From: Phycisphaerae bacterium
GTDB taxonomy: Bacteria > Planctomycetota > Phycisphaerae > Sedimentisphaerales > Anaerobacaceae
Direction of reading: 5' to 3'
Assembly (NCBI GenBank): GCA_012744475.1
Contig: JAAYBV010000061.1
Location: forward strand, 1 to 64,000
DNA: 64,000 bases
A program made the translations under genes and the position numbers. Below the pieces are notes generated by a model, which saw only the letters and a list, made by a program, of their open reading frames with translations, was not told the DNA's origin and did no database searches. Shown piece by piece: positions 41,758 to 52,924 of the stretch (position 1 is its first letter; each line of letters starts with the position of its first letter).

Positions 41758-42435
41758 ATGAAGGCCAAAAGCAAACGATACCAGAAAGAGGTCCAGCAGG
41801 TCAGCAAGGAAGCGCTCAGCCTGGATGCCGCAGTAGACAAGATCAAGTCGTTCACCTCGGTGAAATTCGATCAGACCATCGAATGCGTTCTGCACCTGGG
41901 GATCGACCCGAAACAGGCGGATCAGTTGATCCGCGGCTCGCTGTCGCTGCCGCATGGCGTCGGCAAGCAGAAGAGAGTCATTGCGTTCTGCGCGGACTCG
42001 GAGGTCGAAGCCGCCAAGAAAGCGGGCGCGATCGAGGCCGGAACCGATGCGCTGATCCAGAAGATCACCGACGGCTGGCTCGATTTCGACGTGGCGATCG
42101 CCTCGCCCAAGGTCATGGGCAAGGCGGGAAAGCTCGGGCGGATTCTGGGTCCGCAGGGCAAGATGCCGTCGCCGAAGAACGGGACGGTGACGGACGACGT
42201 CGTCACCGCGGTGGCGGAGTTCACCGCGGGCAAGATCGAGTTCCGCAACGATGCCGGCGGCAACGTGCACGCGGTGGTGGGCAAGCAGAGTTTCGACAAG
42301 AAGAAACTGGTCGAGAACATCGAGGCCTTCGTTTCGCACATCAAGAAGGTCAAGCCGAGTTCCGCCAAAGGGACGTACATCAAGAAGGCGTGCCTGTCGG
42401 CGACGATGAGTCCGGGAGTGCTGGTGAGCGTCTGA
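41758..42435 (+). CDS. rplA: 50S ribosomal protein L1
   Basis: L1 forms the mobile stalk at the E site and in E. coli represses its own operon. The 225-residue protein shows KFDQTIECVLHLGIDPKQADQ, GRILGPQGKMPSPKNGTV and GKIEFRNDAGGNVHAVVGK. It starts at ATG 41758, 22 bp after rplK; an ATG-like start inside rplK (41725) is less likely. Length is typical. Confidence 0.95.
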   Translation: MKAKSKRYQKEVQQVSKEALSLDAAVDKIKSFTSVKFDQTIECVLHLGIDPKQADQLIRGSLSLPHGVGKQKRVIAFCADSEVEAAKKAGAIEAGTDALIQKITDGWLDFDVAIASPKVMGKAGKLGRILGPQGKMPSPKNGTVTDDVVTAVAEFTAGKIEFRNDAGGNVHAVVGKQSFDKKKLVENIEAFVSHIKKVKPSSAKGTYIKKACLSATMSPGVLVSV

Positions 42436-42545
42436 CCGTTGGTGTATCGGGCGCGGGAAGGTCGGTCATAGGCCCCGGGAGTTCGGCCGAGAAGTCTGGC
42501 GACGTCGGCCGCGTCGCTCGGGATCGTGTATAGACGGGAGACGAA

Positions 42546-43079
42546 ATGAGCAAGTACGTGAAACAACTGCTTCAGGCGGAACTGGAGAACCGGATCGGCG
42601 ATGAGGGAATCCAGGACTTCCTGGTTGTCAGGATGAAAGGCGTTGGGGGTGTCGACAACAATGTGATGCGTGGGGCGCTGAAGGAGAAGGGCATTCACCT
42701 GACGGTGGTTCGCAACGCCCTGTTCCGGCGTGCTTTGCGCAACCGCAAGATGGACGCGGCGGCCGGGTTGTTCACCGGGCCGGCGGCCATCGTCTACGGC
42801 GGCGACAGCGTCGTGGACGTCGCGAAGGAGATGGTGGACTGGGCGAAGAAGCTGACGCCCATAGAGATCACCGGGGCCTTCCTGGATGGGACGGCTCTGG
42901 ACGCGGCGGGGGCGGCGCAACTGGCGACGATGCCGACGCGTGCTGATCTCCAGGGCCGGATCTCGGCCTGCATCACCTCGCCGGGCGCAGGTGTGGTCGG
43001 GGCCGTGATGGGGCCGGCCAGAGCCATTGCTGGTTGTCTGAAATCGATCATCGAGAAAGCGGAAAAGCAAGCGGCCTGA
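42546..43079 (+). CDS. rplJ: 50S ribosomal protein L10
   Basis: L10 anchors the L7/L12 dimers to the ribosome. The 177-residue protein has the N-terminal rRNA-binding part ([35 protein letters not shown]) and a C-terminal helix. GGGAGACGAA precedes ATG. The 110-bp region 42436-42545 before it is GC-rich and is where the L10 autoregulatory leader would lie; I could not draw a clear L10 motif. Confidence 0.93.
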   Translation: MSKYVKQLLQAELENRIGDEGIQDFLVVRMKGVGGVDNNVMRGALKEKGIHLTVVRNALFRRALRNRKMDAAAGLFTGPAAIVYGGDSVVDVAKEMVDWAKKLTPIEITGAFLDGTALDAAGAAQLATMPTRADLQGRISACITSPGAGVVGAVMGPARAIAGCLKSIIEKAEKQAA

Positions 43080-43212
43080 GACATCACCAGGTCTGTCCCT
43101 TCAATCTGTCACGAGTGATTACTAACGGCCTGTATGGTTGCCCCGAAAGGGTTAAACGGGACGGTGGAGTTCCGGCTACCGTCAGGCGTTGGACATAGAG
43201 GAGTTTTTACAC

Positions 43213-43629
43213 ATGGCTGACGAACAAACCAACAAGACGTGGGGCGCCGGAATCAAGGAACTGGGCGACAAGATCGTGGCCCTGAGCCTGCTGCAAGCCA
43301 AGGAACTGGCGGATTACCTGAAAGACGAATACGGGATCGAGCCGGCGGCCGGCGGTGCCGTGATGATGGCCGGGCCGATGCCGGGCGCTGCCGCGGGCGG
43401 CGAGGCCGCGGAGGAGAAGAGCACCTTCGACGTGATTCTCAAGGGATTCGGCGACAAGAAGATCCAGGTCATCAAAGAGGTCCGCGCGTTGACCGGGCTG
43501 GGCCTGAAAGAGGCCAAAGATCTGGTCGAAGGGGCGCCCAAGCCGGTGAAGGAAGGCGTCAGCAAGGAAGATGCCGAGGCGGCCAAGAAGCAACTCGTCG
43601 AGGCCGGCGCGGACGTCGAGATCAAGTAG
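43213..43629 (+). CDS. rplL: 50S ribosomal protein L7/L12
   Basis: The 138-residue stalk protein recruits elongation factors. It has the N-terminal dimer helices ([25 protein letters not shown]), an Ala/Gly/Pro hinge ([21 protein letters not shown]) and the globular domain with [20 protein letters not shown] and [21 protein letters not shown] lies nine bases before ATG 43213. The gap after rplJ is 133 bp. Confidence 0.96.
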   Translation: MADEQTNKTWGAGIKELGDKIVALSLLQAKELADYLKDEYGIEPAAGGAVMMAGPMPGAAAGGEAAEEKSTFDVILKGFGDKKIQVIKEVRALTGLGLKEAKDLVEGAPKPVKEGVSKEDAEAAKKQLVEAGADVEIK

Positions 43630-43727
43630 GTATCGAAGCGCGGTCACAATTCAGGAATTGGGGTGTACCGGGCCGTGTGATGGCCCGTGGGTGTCGGTCA
43701 GACAGCTACAGAGCGTAGGAGCCACAG

Positions 43728-46700
43728 ATGGTTGCGCGAACCGTTCGCAATTTCGGCAAGGTCCAGGACGCCGTGGAGATTCCCGATCTCGTCGCGGTCC
43801 AGAGGGTCAGTTACGACCGCTTCCTGCAGGAGGACGTGCCACCTACGAAGAGAGAGGATCTGGGGTTGGAGGCCCTGTTCCGGGAAATCTTCCCGATCGA
43901 GAGTTACGATAAGAAGATGACCCTGGAATACCTGTACTACGAGCTGGAGAAGCCGCACTACACCCCTCTGGAGTGTCGTCAGTTGCGCCTGACGTACGCC
44001 TATCCGCTGAAGATCCACTGCCGGCTTCGGTCGGAGAGCGGTGCGGACATGGCCGAGCAGGCGATCTATCTGGGTGAGATGCCCGTGATGATCGGCGGTG
44101 GCGAGTTCATCGTCAACGGCGCGGTCCGGGTCATCGTCAACCAGTTGCACCGCAGCCCCGGCGTCGATTTTCTGATCGAGAGCAAGGAAGGCGACCGGGT
44201 GCTGCACGGCGGCCGGATCATCCCCGAGCGCGGAAGCTGGATCGAGATCGGCGTGACCCAGAAAGACATTCTGGTCGTCAAGATCGATCAGTCCAGCAAG
44301 ATTCCCGCGACGGTCTTCCTCCGCGCGATCAGCCCCGACCTGGGGGCGACGGAGGACATCGTCCGCCTGTTCTTCCCGACGAAGACGGTCTCTGTGAACA
44401 AGCTGTCACCGGAGATGTGGGCGGTCGGCCCGATCGTCAACACGGAGACCGGCGAGATCATTGTGGAGGCCGCCGCGCAGATCAGCGACAAGGTCTCGAT
44501 CATCCAGCAGAGCGACATCAAGAAGGTGGAAGTCATCGAGCAGGTGCGCGACGCCATCGTTCTGAACACGCTGGCGGAGGACGATTGCGAGAGCCATGAG
44601 CAGGCCCTGCTGAAGTTCTACGTTCGCCTGCGTCCCGGCAACCCGCCGAACCAGGAAAAGGCCAAGACGTTCTTCGCCGAGAAGTTCTTCGACGCCAATC
44701 GCTATCGCCTGGGCAAGGTGGGGCGCTTCCGGCTGAACCGCAAGTTCGGTCAGTCGGTCGCCGAGGACGAGATGACGCTGCGTCCGGAAGACTTCATCAA
44801 CACGATGCGGTACATGCTTGCCCTTCGAAACAACGAAGGCGAGGTGGACGACATCGACCATCTGGGCAATCGCCGTCTGCGGACGATCGACGAGCTGGCG
44901 GCCGACGAGATTCGCAAGGGCCTGCTGAAACTGCGTCGGACGGCCCAGGAGCGGATGAGCATCAAGCGCGACGCCGAAGAGGCGCCGCGCGTGGCCGACC
45001 TGATCAACTCCAAGAGCGTTGCCAGCAGCATCAACTTCTTCTTCGGACGAGGCGAGCTGAGCCAGGTGGTCGACCAGACGAACGCGCTGAGCCAGTTGAC
45101 GCACGAACGGCGTTTGTCGGCGCTGGGTCCGGGCGGTCTGAATCGGCGGCGTGCCGGGTTTGAGGTCCGCGACGTTCACATCAGTCACTACGGTCGCATC
45201 TGCCCGATCGAGACGCCGGAAGGCACCAACATCGGTCTGATCTCCTCGCTGGCCATCTTCACGACGATCGACGACTACGGCTTTTTGCTGTCGCCCTACC
45301 GGAAGGTCAAGGCAGGCAAGCTCACCGGCGAGGTGGAATACCTTCGTGCCGACGAGGAGATGCGGGCGGTCTTCGCGCCGCCCAGTGCGGTCAACTTCCA
45401 GACGCACAAGATCGACGAGGAAATGGTGCTCGCCCGCAAAGCCGGCGAACTCGCCCAGACCCCGCGGGAAGAGGTCGACTACGTCGATGTCTCGCCCAAG
45501 CAGATCGTGGGCGTTTCGGCCTCGCTGATTCCCTTCCTCGAACACGACGACGCGAACCGCGCCCTGATGGGTTCCAACATGCAGAGGCAGGCGGTTCCGC
45601 TGCTGAAAACCGAATCGCCGCTGGTCGGCACGGGTATGGAAGAGGTCGTCGGCCGGCACTCGAGCATGGTGGTGCGAGCCAAGCACGCCGGAACCGTCAC
45701 CGCGGTGGACGCCATGCGCATCGTGATCAACCAGACGGACGAGTACGAGCTGGAGAAGTTTGTGGGTCTCAACGAGCGGACCTGCCTGAACCAGAAGCCG
45801 ATCGTTCAATTGGGCCAGCACGTTCAGGCCGGCCAGGTGATCGCCGACGGCGGCGGCACCGCCCAGGGGGTGCTCGCCCTCGGCAAGAACGTGCTCGTGG
45901 GGTTCGTCTCTTTCGACGGGTTCAATTTCGAGGACGCCATCATCGTCAGCGAGAAGCTGTGCAAGGACGACAGCTTCACCAGCATCCACATCGATGAATT
46001 CACCACGGAGGTCCGCGAGACCCGGCTGGGCAAAGAGGAGTTCACGCGGGACATCCCGAACGTCAGCGAGAAGGCGCTGCGCAATCTCGACGAGCATGGG
46101 ATCGTGCGGGAAGGCACGCGCGTCTGTCCCGGCGACATCCTGGTGGGCAAAGTGGTTCCCAAGAGCAAGGTCGAGCTGACGCCGGAAGAGAAGCTGCTCC
46201 ACGCGATCTTCGGGCGGGCCGGCGAGGATGTGAAGAATGACTCGCTGGAATTGCCCAGCGGTTACGAGGGGGTGGTCATCAAGACCGAGTTGTTCACGCG
46301 GCGCGGCGCCGGCGGGGACGACCAGAAGAAGGTCCTGGCCGAAGACATCAAGCGTCTGGAGGTCGAGACGAAGGCGAGGGAATGCGGGATCTTCCGGCAG
46401 ATGATCGACGCGATTCATCGGCAGTTCGAGGTCAATCTCATCGACCCGTCGACGAAACAGAAGGTCGGCGCCAGCGAGGATGACGAAGTGATCTTCGAGC
46501 AGATCGAGAACTTCGACATCAAGTGGGTCCGGCCGGCGGCGCTGCGGGACGACGTCCAGAAAGTGGTGAGCAAGTTCTGGGCCAAGATCACCGAGGAGGA
46601 AGAGGACAAAGCGCGGCGGATCGAGCGGCTCAAGCACGGGGACGAACTGCCCAGCGGCGTGCTCCAGATGGCCAAGGTGTACGTGGCGATCAAGCGCACG

Positions 46701-47486
46701 CTGTCGATTGGCGACAAGATGGCCGGACGCCATGGAAACAAGGGTGTGATCGCGAAGATCATGCAGGAAGAGGACATGCCGTTCCTCGAAGACGGGACTC
46801 CGCTGGACATCATGCTCAACCCGCTGGGCGTGCCGAGTCGTATGAACGTCGGCCAGATTCTCGAAACGCATCTCGGGCTGGTCGCCAAGATTCTGGGCTT
46901 CGACGCCGTGACCCCGGTGTTCGACGGCGCCGAGGAAGAGGATATTCAGAGGCTGACTGAAGAAGCCAACCAGTTGATGGCTAGCCGGCGGAAGGCCCTC
47001 GATGAGCACGGTGAAGCGCCTGCGGCCGATGAGCTGTTCATCCACGTGCCGAAGACCCTCAAGACCCAGTTGTACGACGGACGGACGGGCGAGCCGTTCG
47101 ATCAGAGAGCGACCATCGGCCACATCTACATGATGAAATTGCACCATCTTGTCGACGACAAGATTCACGCCCGGGCCACCGGGCCGTACAGCCTGATCAC
47201 GCAGCAGCCGCTCGGCGGCAAGGCACGGACCGGCGGACAGCGCTTCGGAGAGATGGAAGTCTGGGCGCTGGAAGGCTACGGGGCCGCCTACACCCTCCAG
47301 GAGATGCTCACCGTCAAGAGCGATGACGTGGAAGGGCGAACGAAAATCTATGAGTCCATGGTCAAAGGCCAGAACACGCTGGAAGCCGGTACCCCGTTGT
47401 CTTTCGACGTGCTGTGCAACGAGATCCGGGGGCTGGGGCTCAACATCCAACTCGAGAAGAAACGTCTTGGGCGGACCGCGCTGTAA
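43728..47486 (+). CDS. rpoB: RNA polymerase beta subunit
   Basis: The 1252-residue subunit has the expected motifs: [54 protein letters not shown] and the closing [20 protein letters not shown]. The rifampicin-binding stretch reads [20 protein letters not shown], then ERRLSALGP; Gln513, Asp516, His526, Arg529 and Ser531 (E. coli numbers) are kept, but Phe514, Met515 and Asn518 are Val, Val and Thr. It is 37 bp before rpoC. Confidence 0.97.
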   Translation: MVARTVRNFGKVQDAVEIPDLVAVQRVSYDRFLQEDVPPTKREDLGLEALFREIFPIESYDKKMTLEYLYYELEKPHYTPLECRQLRLTYAYPLKIHCRLRSESGADMAEQAIYLGEMPVMIGGGEFIVNGAVRVIVNQLHRSPGVDFLIESKEGDRVLHGGRIIPERGSWIEIGVTQKDILVVKIDQSSKIPATVFLRAISPDLGATEDIVRLFFPTKTVSVNKLSPEMWAVGPIVNTETGEIIVEAAAQISDKVSIIQQSDIKKVEVIEQVRDAIVLNTLAEDDCESHEQALLKFYVRLRPGNPPNQEKAKTFFAEKFFDANRYRLGKVGRFRLNRKFGQSVAEDEMTLRPEDFINTMRYMLALRNNEGEVDDIDHLGNRRLRTIDELAADEIRKGLLKLRRTAQERMSIKRDAEEAPRVADLINSKSVASSINFFFGRGELSQVVDQTNALSQLTHERRLSALGPGGLNRRRAGFEVRDVHISHYGRICPIETPEGTNIGLISSLAIFTTIDDYGFLLSPYRKVKAGKLTGEVEYLRADEEMRAVFAPPSAVNFQTHKIDEEMVLARKAGELAQTPREEVDYVDVSPKQIVGVSASLIPFLEHDDANRALMGSNMQRQAVPLLKTESPLVGTGMEEVVGRHSSMVVRAKHAGTVTAVDAMRIVINQTDEYELEKFVGLNERTCLNQKPIVQLGQHVQAGQVIADGGGTAQGVLALGKNVLVGFVSFDGFNFEDAIIVSEKLCKDDSFTSIHIDEFTTEVRETRLGKEEFTRDIPNVSEKALRNLDEHGIVREGTRVCPGDILVGKVVPKSKVELTPEEKLLHAIFGRAGEDVKNDSLELPSGYEGVVIKTELFTRRGAGGDDQKKVLAEDIKRLEVETKARECGIFRQMIDAIHRQFEVNLIDPSTKQKVGASEDDEVIFEQIENFDIKWVRPAALRDDVQKVVSKFWAKITEEEEDKARRIERLKHGDELPSGVLQMAKVYVAIKRTLSIGDKMAGRHGNKGVIAKIMQEEDMPFLEDGTPLDIMLNPLGVPSRMNVGQILETHLGLVAKILGFDAVTPVFDGAEEEDIQRLTEEANQLMASRRKALDEHGEAPAADELFIHVPKTLKTQLYDGRTGEPFDQRATIGHIYMMKLHHLVDDKIHARATGPYSLITQQPLGGKARTGGQRFGEMEVWALEGYGAAYTLQEMLTVKSDDVEGRTKIYESMVKGQNTLEAGTPLSFDVLCNEIRGLGLNIQLEKKRLGRTAL

Positions 47487-47523
47487 GTGTGCGGCGGGTT
47501 TGTGACTTTGTAAGGGGCGTTCG

Positions 47524-50500
47524 ATGTTAGGGAATATCTACGATCGGATTAATGATTACGGTTCGGTGAAGATCTCGCTGGCCAGTCCGAACGATATTCG
47601 CAGTTGGTCTTTCGGCGAAGTCCGCAAGCCTGAGACGATTAACTACCGGACGTATCGCCCGGAGAAAGACGGTCTGTTCTGCGAACGGATCTTCGGTCCG
47701 GAGCGCGACTGGGAATGTGCGTGCGGCAAATACAAGGGTACGAAGTTCAAGGGGATTATCTGCGACCGGTGCGGCGTCAAGGTGACCCACAGCCGCGTGC
47801 GACGCAAGCGCATGGGCCACATCAATCTGGCCGCGCCCGTCGTGCACATCTGGTTCTTCAAGTCGATCCCGAACCGTCTGGGCACCATCCTGGGCACGAA
47901 GAGCTCGGACCTGGAGAAGATCGTCTACTTCCAGGACTACGTGGTCACCGATCCGGGCACGACGCCGCTGAAGGCCGCCCAGTTGCTCAGCGAAGAGGAA
48001 TACCGCGACGCGTTGAGCAAGTACGGCAATTCGTTCAAGGCTTCGATGGGAGCCGAAGCGATCAAGGCCCTGCTGGAAACGCTGGATCTCGATGTGGTGA
48101 GCGCGCATCTGCGCAAGGCGATCTCCAAGACGAACAGCAAGCAGAAGATCAAGGACCTCACCAAGCGGCTCAAGACGATCAACGAGATCAAGACGAGCAA
48201 CAACAAGCCGGAATGGATGGTTCTTGAAGCGGTTCCCGTGATTCCGCCGGACCTGCGACCGCTGGTTCTCCTGGAACGCGACAACTTCGCCACCAGCGAT
48301 CTGAACGATCTGTACCGGCGCATCATCAACCGGAACAACCGCCTCAAGAAGCTCATCGACCTCAATGCCCCGGAGGTCATCATCCGCAACGAGAAGCGCA
48401 TGCTTCAGCAGGCGGTCGATTCCCTTCTGGACAACGGGCGGTGCCGCCGTCCGGTGCTGGGCAGCAACAACCGGCCGCTGAAGTCCCTGACGGACATGAT
48501 CAAGGGCAAGCAGGGTCGCTTCCGCGAGAACCTGCTGGGCAAACGCGTCGACTACTCGGCCCGGTCGGTGATCGTGGTGGGCCCGAGCCTGAAGCTGTAT
48601 CAGTGCGGCCTGCCCAAGAAGATCGCGCTGGAGCTGTACCAGCCGTTCATCATCCGCAAGCTCAAACAGCACGGCTTCGCCGACACGATCAAGAGCGCCA
48701 AGAGGATGATCGAGCGCCGCGACGAGCAGGTTTGGGATATCCTCGAGGAGGTCATCCATCAGCATCCGGTGCTGCTGAACCGTGCACCCACGCTGCACCG
48801 GATGGGCATCCAGGCATTCGAGCCGGTGCTGGTCGAGGGCAATGCGATCATGCTGCATCCGCTGGCCTGCAAAGGTTTTAACGCGGACTTCGACGGGGAC
48901 CAGATGGCGGTCCACCTGCCCCTGAGCGTCGAGGCGCAGGCAGAAGTGCATATCCTGATGATGACCACGGGGAACATCTTCTCTCCGGCCAACGGCTCGC
49001 CGATGGTCGGGCCCTCCCAGGACATGGTCATGGGCAATTACTATCTGACCGTGACGCTGGAGGACCTGAATCCGGCGGCTGCGGCGCCCGCGGCTGCGGT
49101 GGCGCGCTCGCTTGCGGTGTTCCGCGACGAGTTTGAAGCCATGATGGCTTACGACACCGGCAAGATTGGGCTGCACGACAAGATTCGCGTCCGCATCCAT
49201 CGCAAGATGGTGCGCGAGAAGTCGGGCGAGATTCAGTTCGCCGAGCCGCTGCCGGACGGCAGCGGGTACAAGCCCCGTGTGATCGAGACGACGGTGGGCC
49301 GTTGCCTCTTCAACGACATCCTGGTCAAGGAGATGCCGTTCTACAACCTGACGATGTCCCAGAAGAAGCTCAGTCAGGTGATCAGTGATTGTTTCGAATT
49401 TGCGGGCAACGCCGAGACGGTCGGCCTGCTCGATCGCATCAAGGACGTGGGCTTCCGCTACGCGACCCTGGCGGGCCTGAGCTTCGGCTTGACGGACCTG
49501 AAGATCCCGGCCAAAAAGGCGGAGATCATCGCCGAGACCGAGAAACGCGTGGCGAAGATTCTGAAGAACTACAACGACGGCGTGCTCACCGAGCGCGAAC
49601 GCTACAACCAGGTGATCGATGCCTGGACGAACGCCCGCGTGGCCGTCACCAACGAAATGATCCGGGGCCTTCGGGAAGACAAGAAGGAGGACGGGACGCC
49701 CTATCTGAACCCGATCTATCTGATGTCGGATTCGGGCGCCCGAGGAAGCATCGACCAGATCCAGCAGTTGGCGGGCATGCGAGCGTTGATGGCCAAACCC
49801 AGCGGCGAGATCATCGAGACGCCGATCAAGGCGAACTTCCGGGAAGGGCTGACCGTGCTGGAGTATTTCAGCTCCACGCACGGGGCGCGCAAGGGTCTGG
49901 CCGATACGGCTTTGAAGACCGCCAACTCGGGGTATCTGACCCGCAAGCTGATCGACGTGGCGCAGAACGTGATCGTGATCGAGCGCGACTGCCAGACGTT
50001 GCAGGGGGTCACGAAGAGCACGGTCAGCCGGGGCGATCAGGTCGACATCCCGCTATCGCAACTGGTGATCGGGCGAACGGCACGGGACAACATCCGCAAC
50101 CCGATCACGGACGAGATGATCGTCCACGAGAACGAGGTCATCACGCCGGAGATTGCGGCGAAAATCGAGGCGCTGGGGCTCGACGCGATTCGTGTGCGAA
50201 GCCCGCTGACGTGCGACAGCCCGTTTGGCGTCTGTGCGAAGTGCTATGGCTGGGATATGAGCACCGGCCGGCTGGTCGAGGAAGGCGCGGCCGTCGGGAT
50301 CATCGCCGCCCAGTCCATTGGCGAGCCGGGTACCCAGTTGACCCTGCGAACCTTCCACACCGGCGGTGTCGCCTCGCGTGCCATTCTCGAACGCGAGCAG
50401 AAGGCCACGCACACCGCCACGGTTCAGTACCGCGACATCAATGCCGTCTCGCTCAAGCGCGACGACGGCACGGAGATCATCGTGGCCCTCAAGCGCAACG

Positions 50501-51900
50501 GTGAGATCGCCCTGCTGGACCAGAAGGAACGCGAACTCGACAAGTTCAAGGTCCCGTACGGTGGCATCATCCTGGTCCCGAACGGCGAGAAGGTCAAAGC
50601 CGGCACCACGTTGTTCCAGTGGGACCCGCACCGGACGCCGATTCTGGCCGAGGTGCCCGGTATCATCCGGTTCGTCGATATCATCGAGGGCGAAACGGTC
50701 CAGACCGAAGAGACGCGCGTCCGAACGTCGAAGCTCAAGAGCAAGGATGCCGACGTGAAGGTGCTGGAGCGCCCGGTGGTCATCGAGCACAAGGGCGACA
50801 AGCATCCACAGATCATCATCGAGGATTCCAAGGGCAAGATCCTGGACGTCCACTACCTGCCGGCCGGGGCGCGCATCGAGGTGACCGAAGGCCAGGAGGT
50901 GCAGGCCGGACAGTTGCTGGCGCACCAGCCGCGAGCCACCGGCGGTACGCAGGACATCACCGGCGGTCTGCCGCGCGTGACCGAGGTCTTCGAGGCACGC
51001 AAGCCCAAGGACCCCGCCGCCATGGCCGAGATCAGCGGACGCGTCGAGCTGCGCAGCGACAAGCGCAAGGGCAAGATGACCATCACCGTTCGCAGCGAAC
51101 ACATGGAAAAGGAGCACCACGTCCCGCGCGACCGCCATCTGAACGTGCACACCGGCGACCTGGTGGAAGCCGGCGACGCGCTGACGGACGGCCCGCTGGT
51201 GCCGCACGATATCCTGCGGATCAAGGGCGAGGAGGCCCTCCAGAGATACCTCATCGGCGAGATCCAGAACGTGTATCGCTCCCAGAACGTCAACATCAAC
51301 GACAAGCACATCGAGATCATCATCTCGCAGATGATGCGAAAGGTCGAGATCGACTCGGTGGGTGACAGCACGTTCCTGCCGGGTGAAGTGACCGACAAAT
51401 TCGTCTTCCGCAAGGAGAACGAGCGTCTGAGCAACAGTCTGCGGGTGTCCGACAAGGGAGACGTAACCGAGCTGGAGGAAGGCCAGATCCTGGAGAAGAA
51501 AGACCTGGCCAAGGCCAACGAGAAGATCGAGGTGCTCGGTGGAAACCCGGCCAAGGGACGCAAGCCCAAGCCGGCCACCGCCAAGACCCTGCTCCTGGGC
51601 ATCACGAAGGCGTCGCTATGGTCGGACAGCTTTATTGCGGCGGCGAGCTTCCAGGAGACAACAAAAGTGTTGACGGAGGCGGCGCTGGCGGGTAAAGTTG
51701 ACGAATTGCACGGTTTGAAGGAGAATGTGATTCTCGGCCATTTGATTCCGGCCGGGACCGCCTTCAAGCCACATCTGGAAATGAGAGTCAAGCATCTGGT
51801 CGAGGCTCCGGTGCCGAAGGAACTGGCAGGCGTCCGGGAAGAGAAGGAAGCAGAGGCCAAGGCCGAATCGAGGGTCAAGGAAATCCTTGGCATTGATTAG
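47524..51900 (+). CDS. rpoC: RNA polymerase beta-prime subunit
   Basis: The 1458-residue subunit has the N-terminal zinc site ([13 protein letters not shown]), the active-site [12 protein letters not shown] at 453-464 with its three Asp, the trigger-loop region [20 protein letters not shown], and the second zinc site ([17 protein letters not shown]). [20 protein letters not shown] is conserved. Length is close to that of other bacteria with a modest insertion. TTAG..ATGTTAGGG gives the start at 47524. Confidence 0.97.
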   Translation: MLGNIYDRINDYGSVKISLASPNDIRSWSFGEVRKPETINYRTYRPEKDGLFCERIFGPERDWECACGKYKGTKFKGIICDRCGVKVTHSRVRRKRMGHINLAAPVVHIWFFKSIPNRLGTILGTKSSDLEKIVYFQDYVVTDPGTTPLKAAQLLSEEEYRDALSKYGNSFKASMGAEAIKALLETLDLDVVSAHLRKAISKTNSKQKIKDLTKRLKTINEIKTSNNKPEWMVLEAVPVIPPDLRPLVLLERDNFATSDLNDLYRRIINRNNRLKKLIDLNAPEVIIRNEKRMLQQAVDSLLDNGRCRRPVLGSNNRPLKSLTDMIKGKQGRFRENLLGKRVDYSARSVIVVGPSLKLYQCGLPKKIALELYQPFIIRKLKQHGFADTIKSAKRMIERRDEQVWDILEEVIHQHPVLLNRAPTLHRMGIQAFEPVLVEGNAIMLHPLACKGFNADFDGDQMAVHLPLSVEAQAEVHILMMTTGNIFSPANGSPMVGPSQDMVMGNYYLTVTLEDLNPAAAAPAAAVARSLAVFRDEFEAMMAYDTGKIGLHDKIRVRIHRKMVREKSGEIQFAEPLPDGSGYKPRVIETTVGRCLFNDILVKEMPFYNLTMSQKKLSQVISDCFEFAGNAETVGLLDRIKDVGFRYATLAGLSFGLTDLKIPAKKAEIIAETEKRVAKILKNYNDGVLTERERYNQVIDAWTNARVAVTNEMIRGLREDKKEDGTPYLNPIYLMSDSGARGSIDQIQQLAGMRALMAKPSGEIIETPIKANFREGLTVLEYFSSTHGARKGLADTALKTANSGYLTRKLIDVAQNVIVIERDCQTLQGVTKSTVSRGDQVDIPLSQLVIGRTARDNIRNPITDEMIVHENEVITPEIAAKIEALGLDAIRVRSPLTCDSPFGVCAKCYGWDMSTGRLVEEGAAVGIIAAQSIGEPGTQLTLRTFHTGGVASRAILEREQKATHTATVQYRDINAVSLKRDDGTEIIVALKRNGEIALLDQKERELDKFKVPYGGIILVPNGEKVKAGTTLFQWDPHRTPILAEVPGIIRFVDIIEGETVQTEETRVRTSKLKSKDADVKVLERPVVIEHKGDKHPQIIIEDSKGKILDVHYLPAGARIEVTEGQEVQAGQLLAHQPRATGGTQDITGGLPRVTEVFEARKPKDPAAMAEISGRVELRSDKRKGKMTITVRSEHMEKEHHVPRDRHLNVHTGDLVEAGDALTDGPLVPHDILRIKGEEALQRYLIGEIQNVYRSQNVNINDKHIEIIISQMMRKVEIDSVGDSTFLPGEVTDKFVFRKENERLSNSLRVSDKGDVTELEEGQILEKKDLAKANEKIEVLGGNPAKGRKPKPATAKTLLLGITKASLWSDSFIAAASFQETTKVLTEAALAGKVDELHGLKENVILGHLIPAGTAFKPHLEMRVKHLVEAPVPKELAGVREEKEAEAKAESRVKEILGID

Positions 51901-51931
51901 GCAAGAATGGTTTTGAATCGAGATTGGGGTT

Positions 51932-52303
51932 ATGCCGACGATTAATCAGTTAGTCAGAAAGCCAAGAGCGAAATCCAAAGGGCAGAAGCGCGTCTCCGAT
52001 ATCAGCGGTTCGCCGCAGAAGCGTGGTGTGTGTCTGATCGTGCGAACGCAGACGCCGAAGAAGCCGAACTCGGCCTTGCGGAAAGTGGCGCGCGTGCGTC
52101 TGACCAACGGCAAGGAAGTGACGGCCTATATCCCCGGCATCGACCACAACCTTCAGGAACACAGCACGGTGATGATTCGCGGCGGCCGCGTGCGGGACTT
52201 GCCCGGTGTCCGCTATCATATCATCCGCGGCGTGCTGGACTGTGCGGGGGTCTCCGGGCGCCGACAGGGCCGCAGCAAATACGGGGCCAAGAAGGCAAAA
52301 TAG
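51932..52303 (+). CDS. rpsL: 30S ribosomal protein S12, Arg at position 88
   Basis: S12 sits at the decoding centre. The 123-residue protein aligns without gaps to M. tuberculosis S12. [11 protein letters not shown] keeps Lys43, but GGRVRDLPG has Arg at 88 where nearly all bacteria have Lys; K88R is a known streptomycin-resistance change in mycobacteria. The codon is CGG, so the reading is certain. It is 31 bp after rpoC and 44 bp before rpsG. Confidence 0.97.
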   Translation: MPTINQLVRKPRAKSKGQKRVSDISGSPQKRGVCLIVRTQTPKKPNSALRKVARVRLTNGKEVTAYIPGIDHNLQEHSTVMIRGGRVRDLPGVRYHIIRGVLDCAGVSGRRQGRSKYGAKKAK

Positions 52304-52347
52304 CACTGAGAACTCTTTAGCAGGCATGTGAGGCGATAGAAAACGTT

Positions 52348-52821
52348 ATGGCCAAGAAGTTTACCTCTTCCAGCGTCCAACTGAAGCCGGACCCCAGGTA
52401 CAACAGCAAGCTGATCTCGAAATTCGTCAACTGCATGATGTGGGACGGCAAGAAGAGCACCGCGCAGCAGATCTTCTATGACGCCATGGACATCGTCGGC
52501 GGCAAGCTGAAGGATGTCCCGCCGGTGGAGATCTTCGAAACGGCGATCAACAACGTCAAGCCGCTGCTCGAAGTTCGCAGCAAGCGCGTAGGTGGGGCGA
52601 GCTATCAGGTGCCGATGCAGGTGAACCCGAGACGGCAGCAGTCACTGGCGTTTCGCTGGATTCTGGCGTCGGCGCGGGGCAAGAAGGGCAAGCCCATGTG
52701 CCAGCGTCTGGCGAGCGAGCTTCTCGACGCCTACAACAAGCAGGGCGGAGCCATGACGACTCGCGAGAACGTGCATCGCATGGCGGAGGCCAACAAGGCG
52801 TTCGCTCACTTTGCCTGGTAG
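52348..52821 (+). CDS. rpsG: 30S ribosomal protein S7
   Basis: S7 starts assembly of the 30S head and binds 16S rRNA. The 157-residue protein shows [41 protein letters not shown] and the C-terminal [18 protein letters not shown]. Length is typical. A terminator follows before fusA, so the str operon is interrupted here. Confidence 0.96.
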   Translation: MAKKFTSSSVQLKPDPRYNSKLISKFVNCMMWDGKKSTAQQIFYDAMDIVGGKLKDVPPVEIFETAINNVKPLLEVRSKRVGGASYQVPMQVNPRRQQSLAFRWILASARGKKGKPMCQRLASELLDAYNKQGGAMTTRENVHRMAEANKAFAHFAW

Positions 52822-52838
52822 CGTTTGTGGGTGACAAT

Positions 52839-52876
52839 GCCACGGCGGGTTTCCCAAAAGCCGTGGCTTTTTTTTT
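52839..52876 (+). terminator. rho-independent terminator after rpsG
   Basis: GCCACGGC (52839-52846) and GCCGTGGC (52860-52867) form a perfect 8-bp stem with a 13-nt loop, followed by nine T. fusA begins 49 bp further on and must have its own promoter or rely on read-through. Confidence 0.92.
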
Positions 52877-52924
52877 ACTTGGATCGGGCCATCCGATGTG
52901 ATGGGGCCCTCGATTAGTGAAGGT

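Noticed and set aside
44406-47450. 1014-codon minus-strand frame opposite rpoB
   Set aside because: Pure shadow of rpoB codon usage; no motif and no ribosome site.
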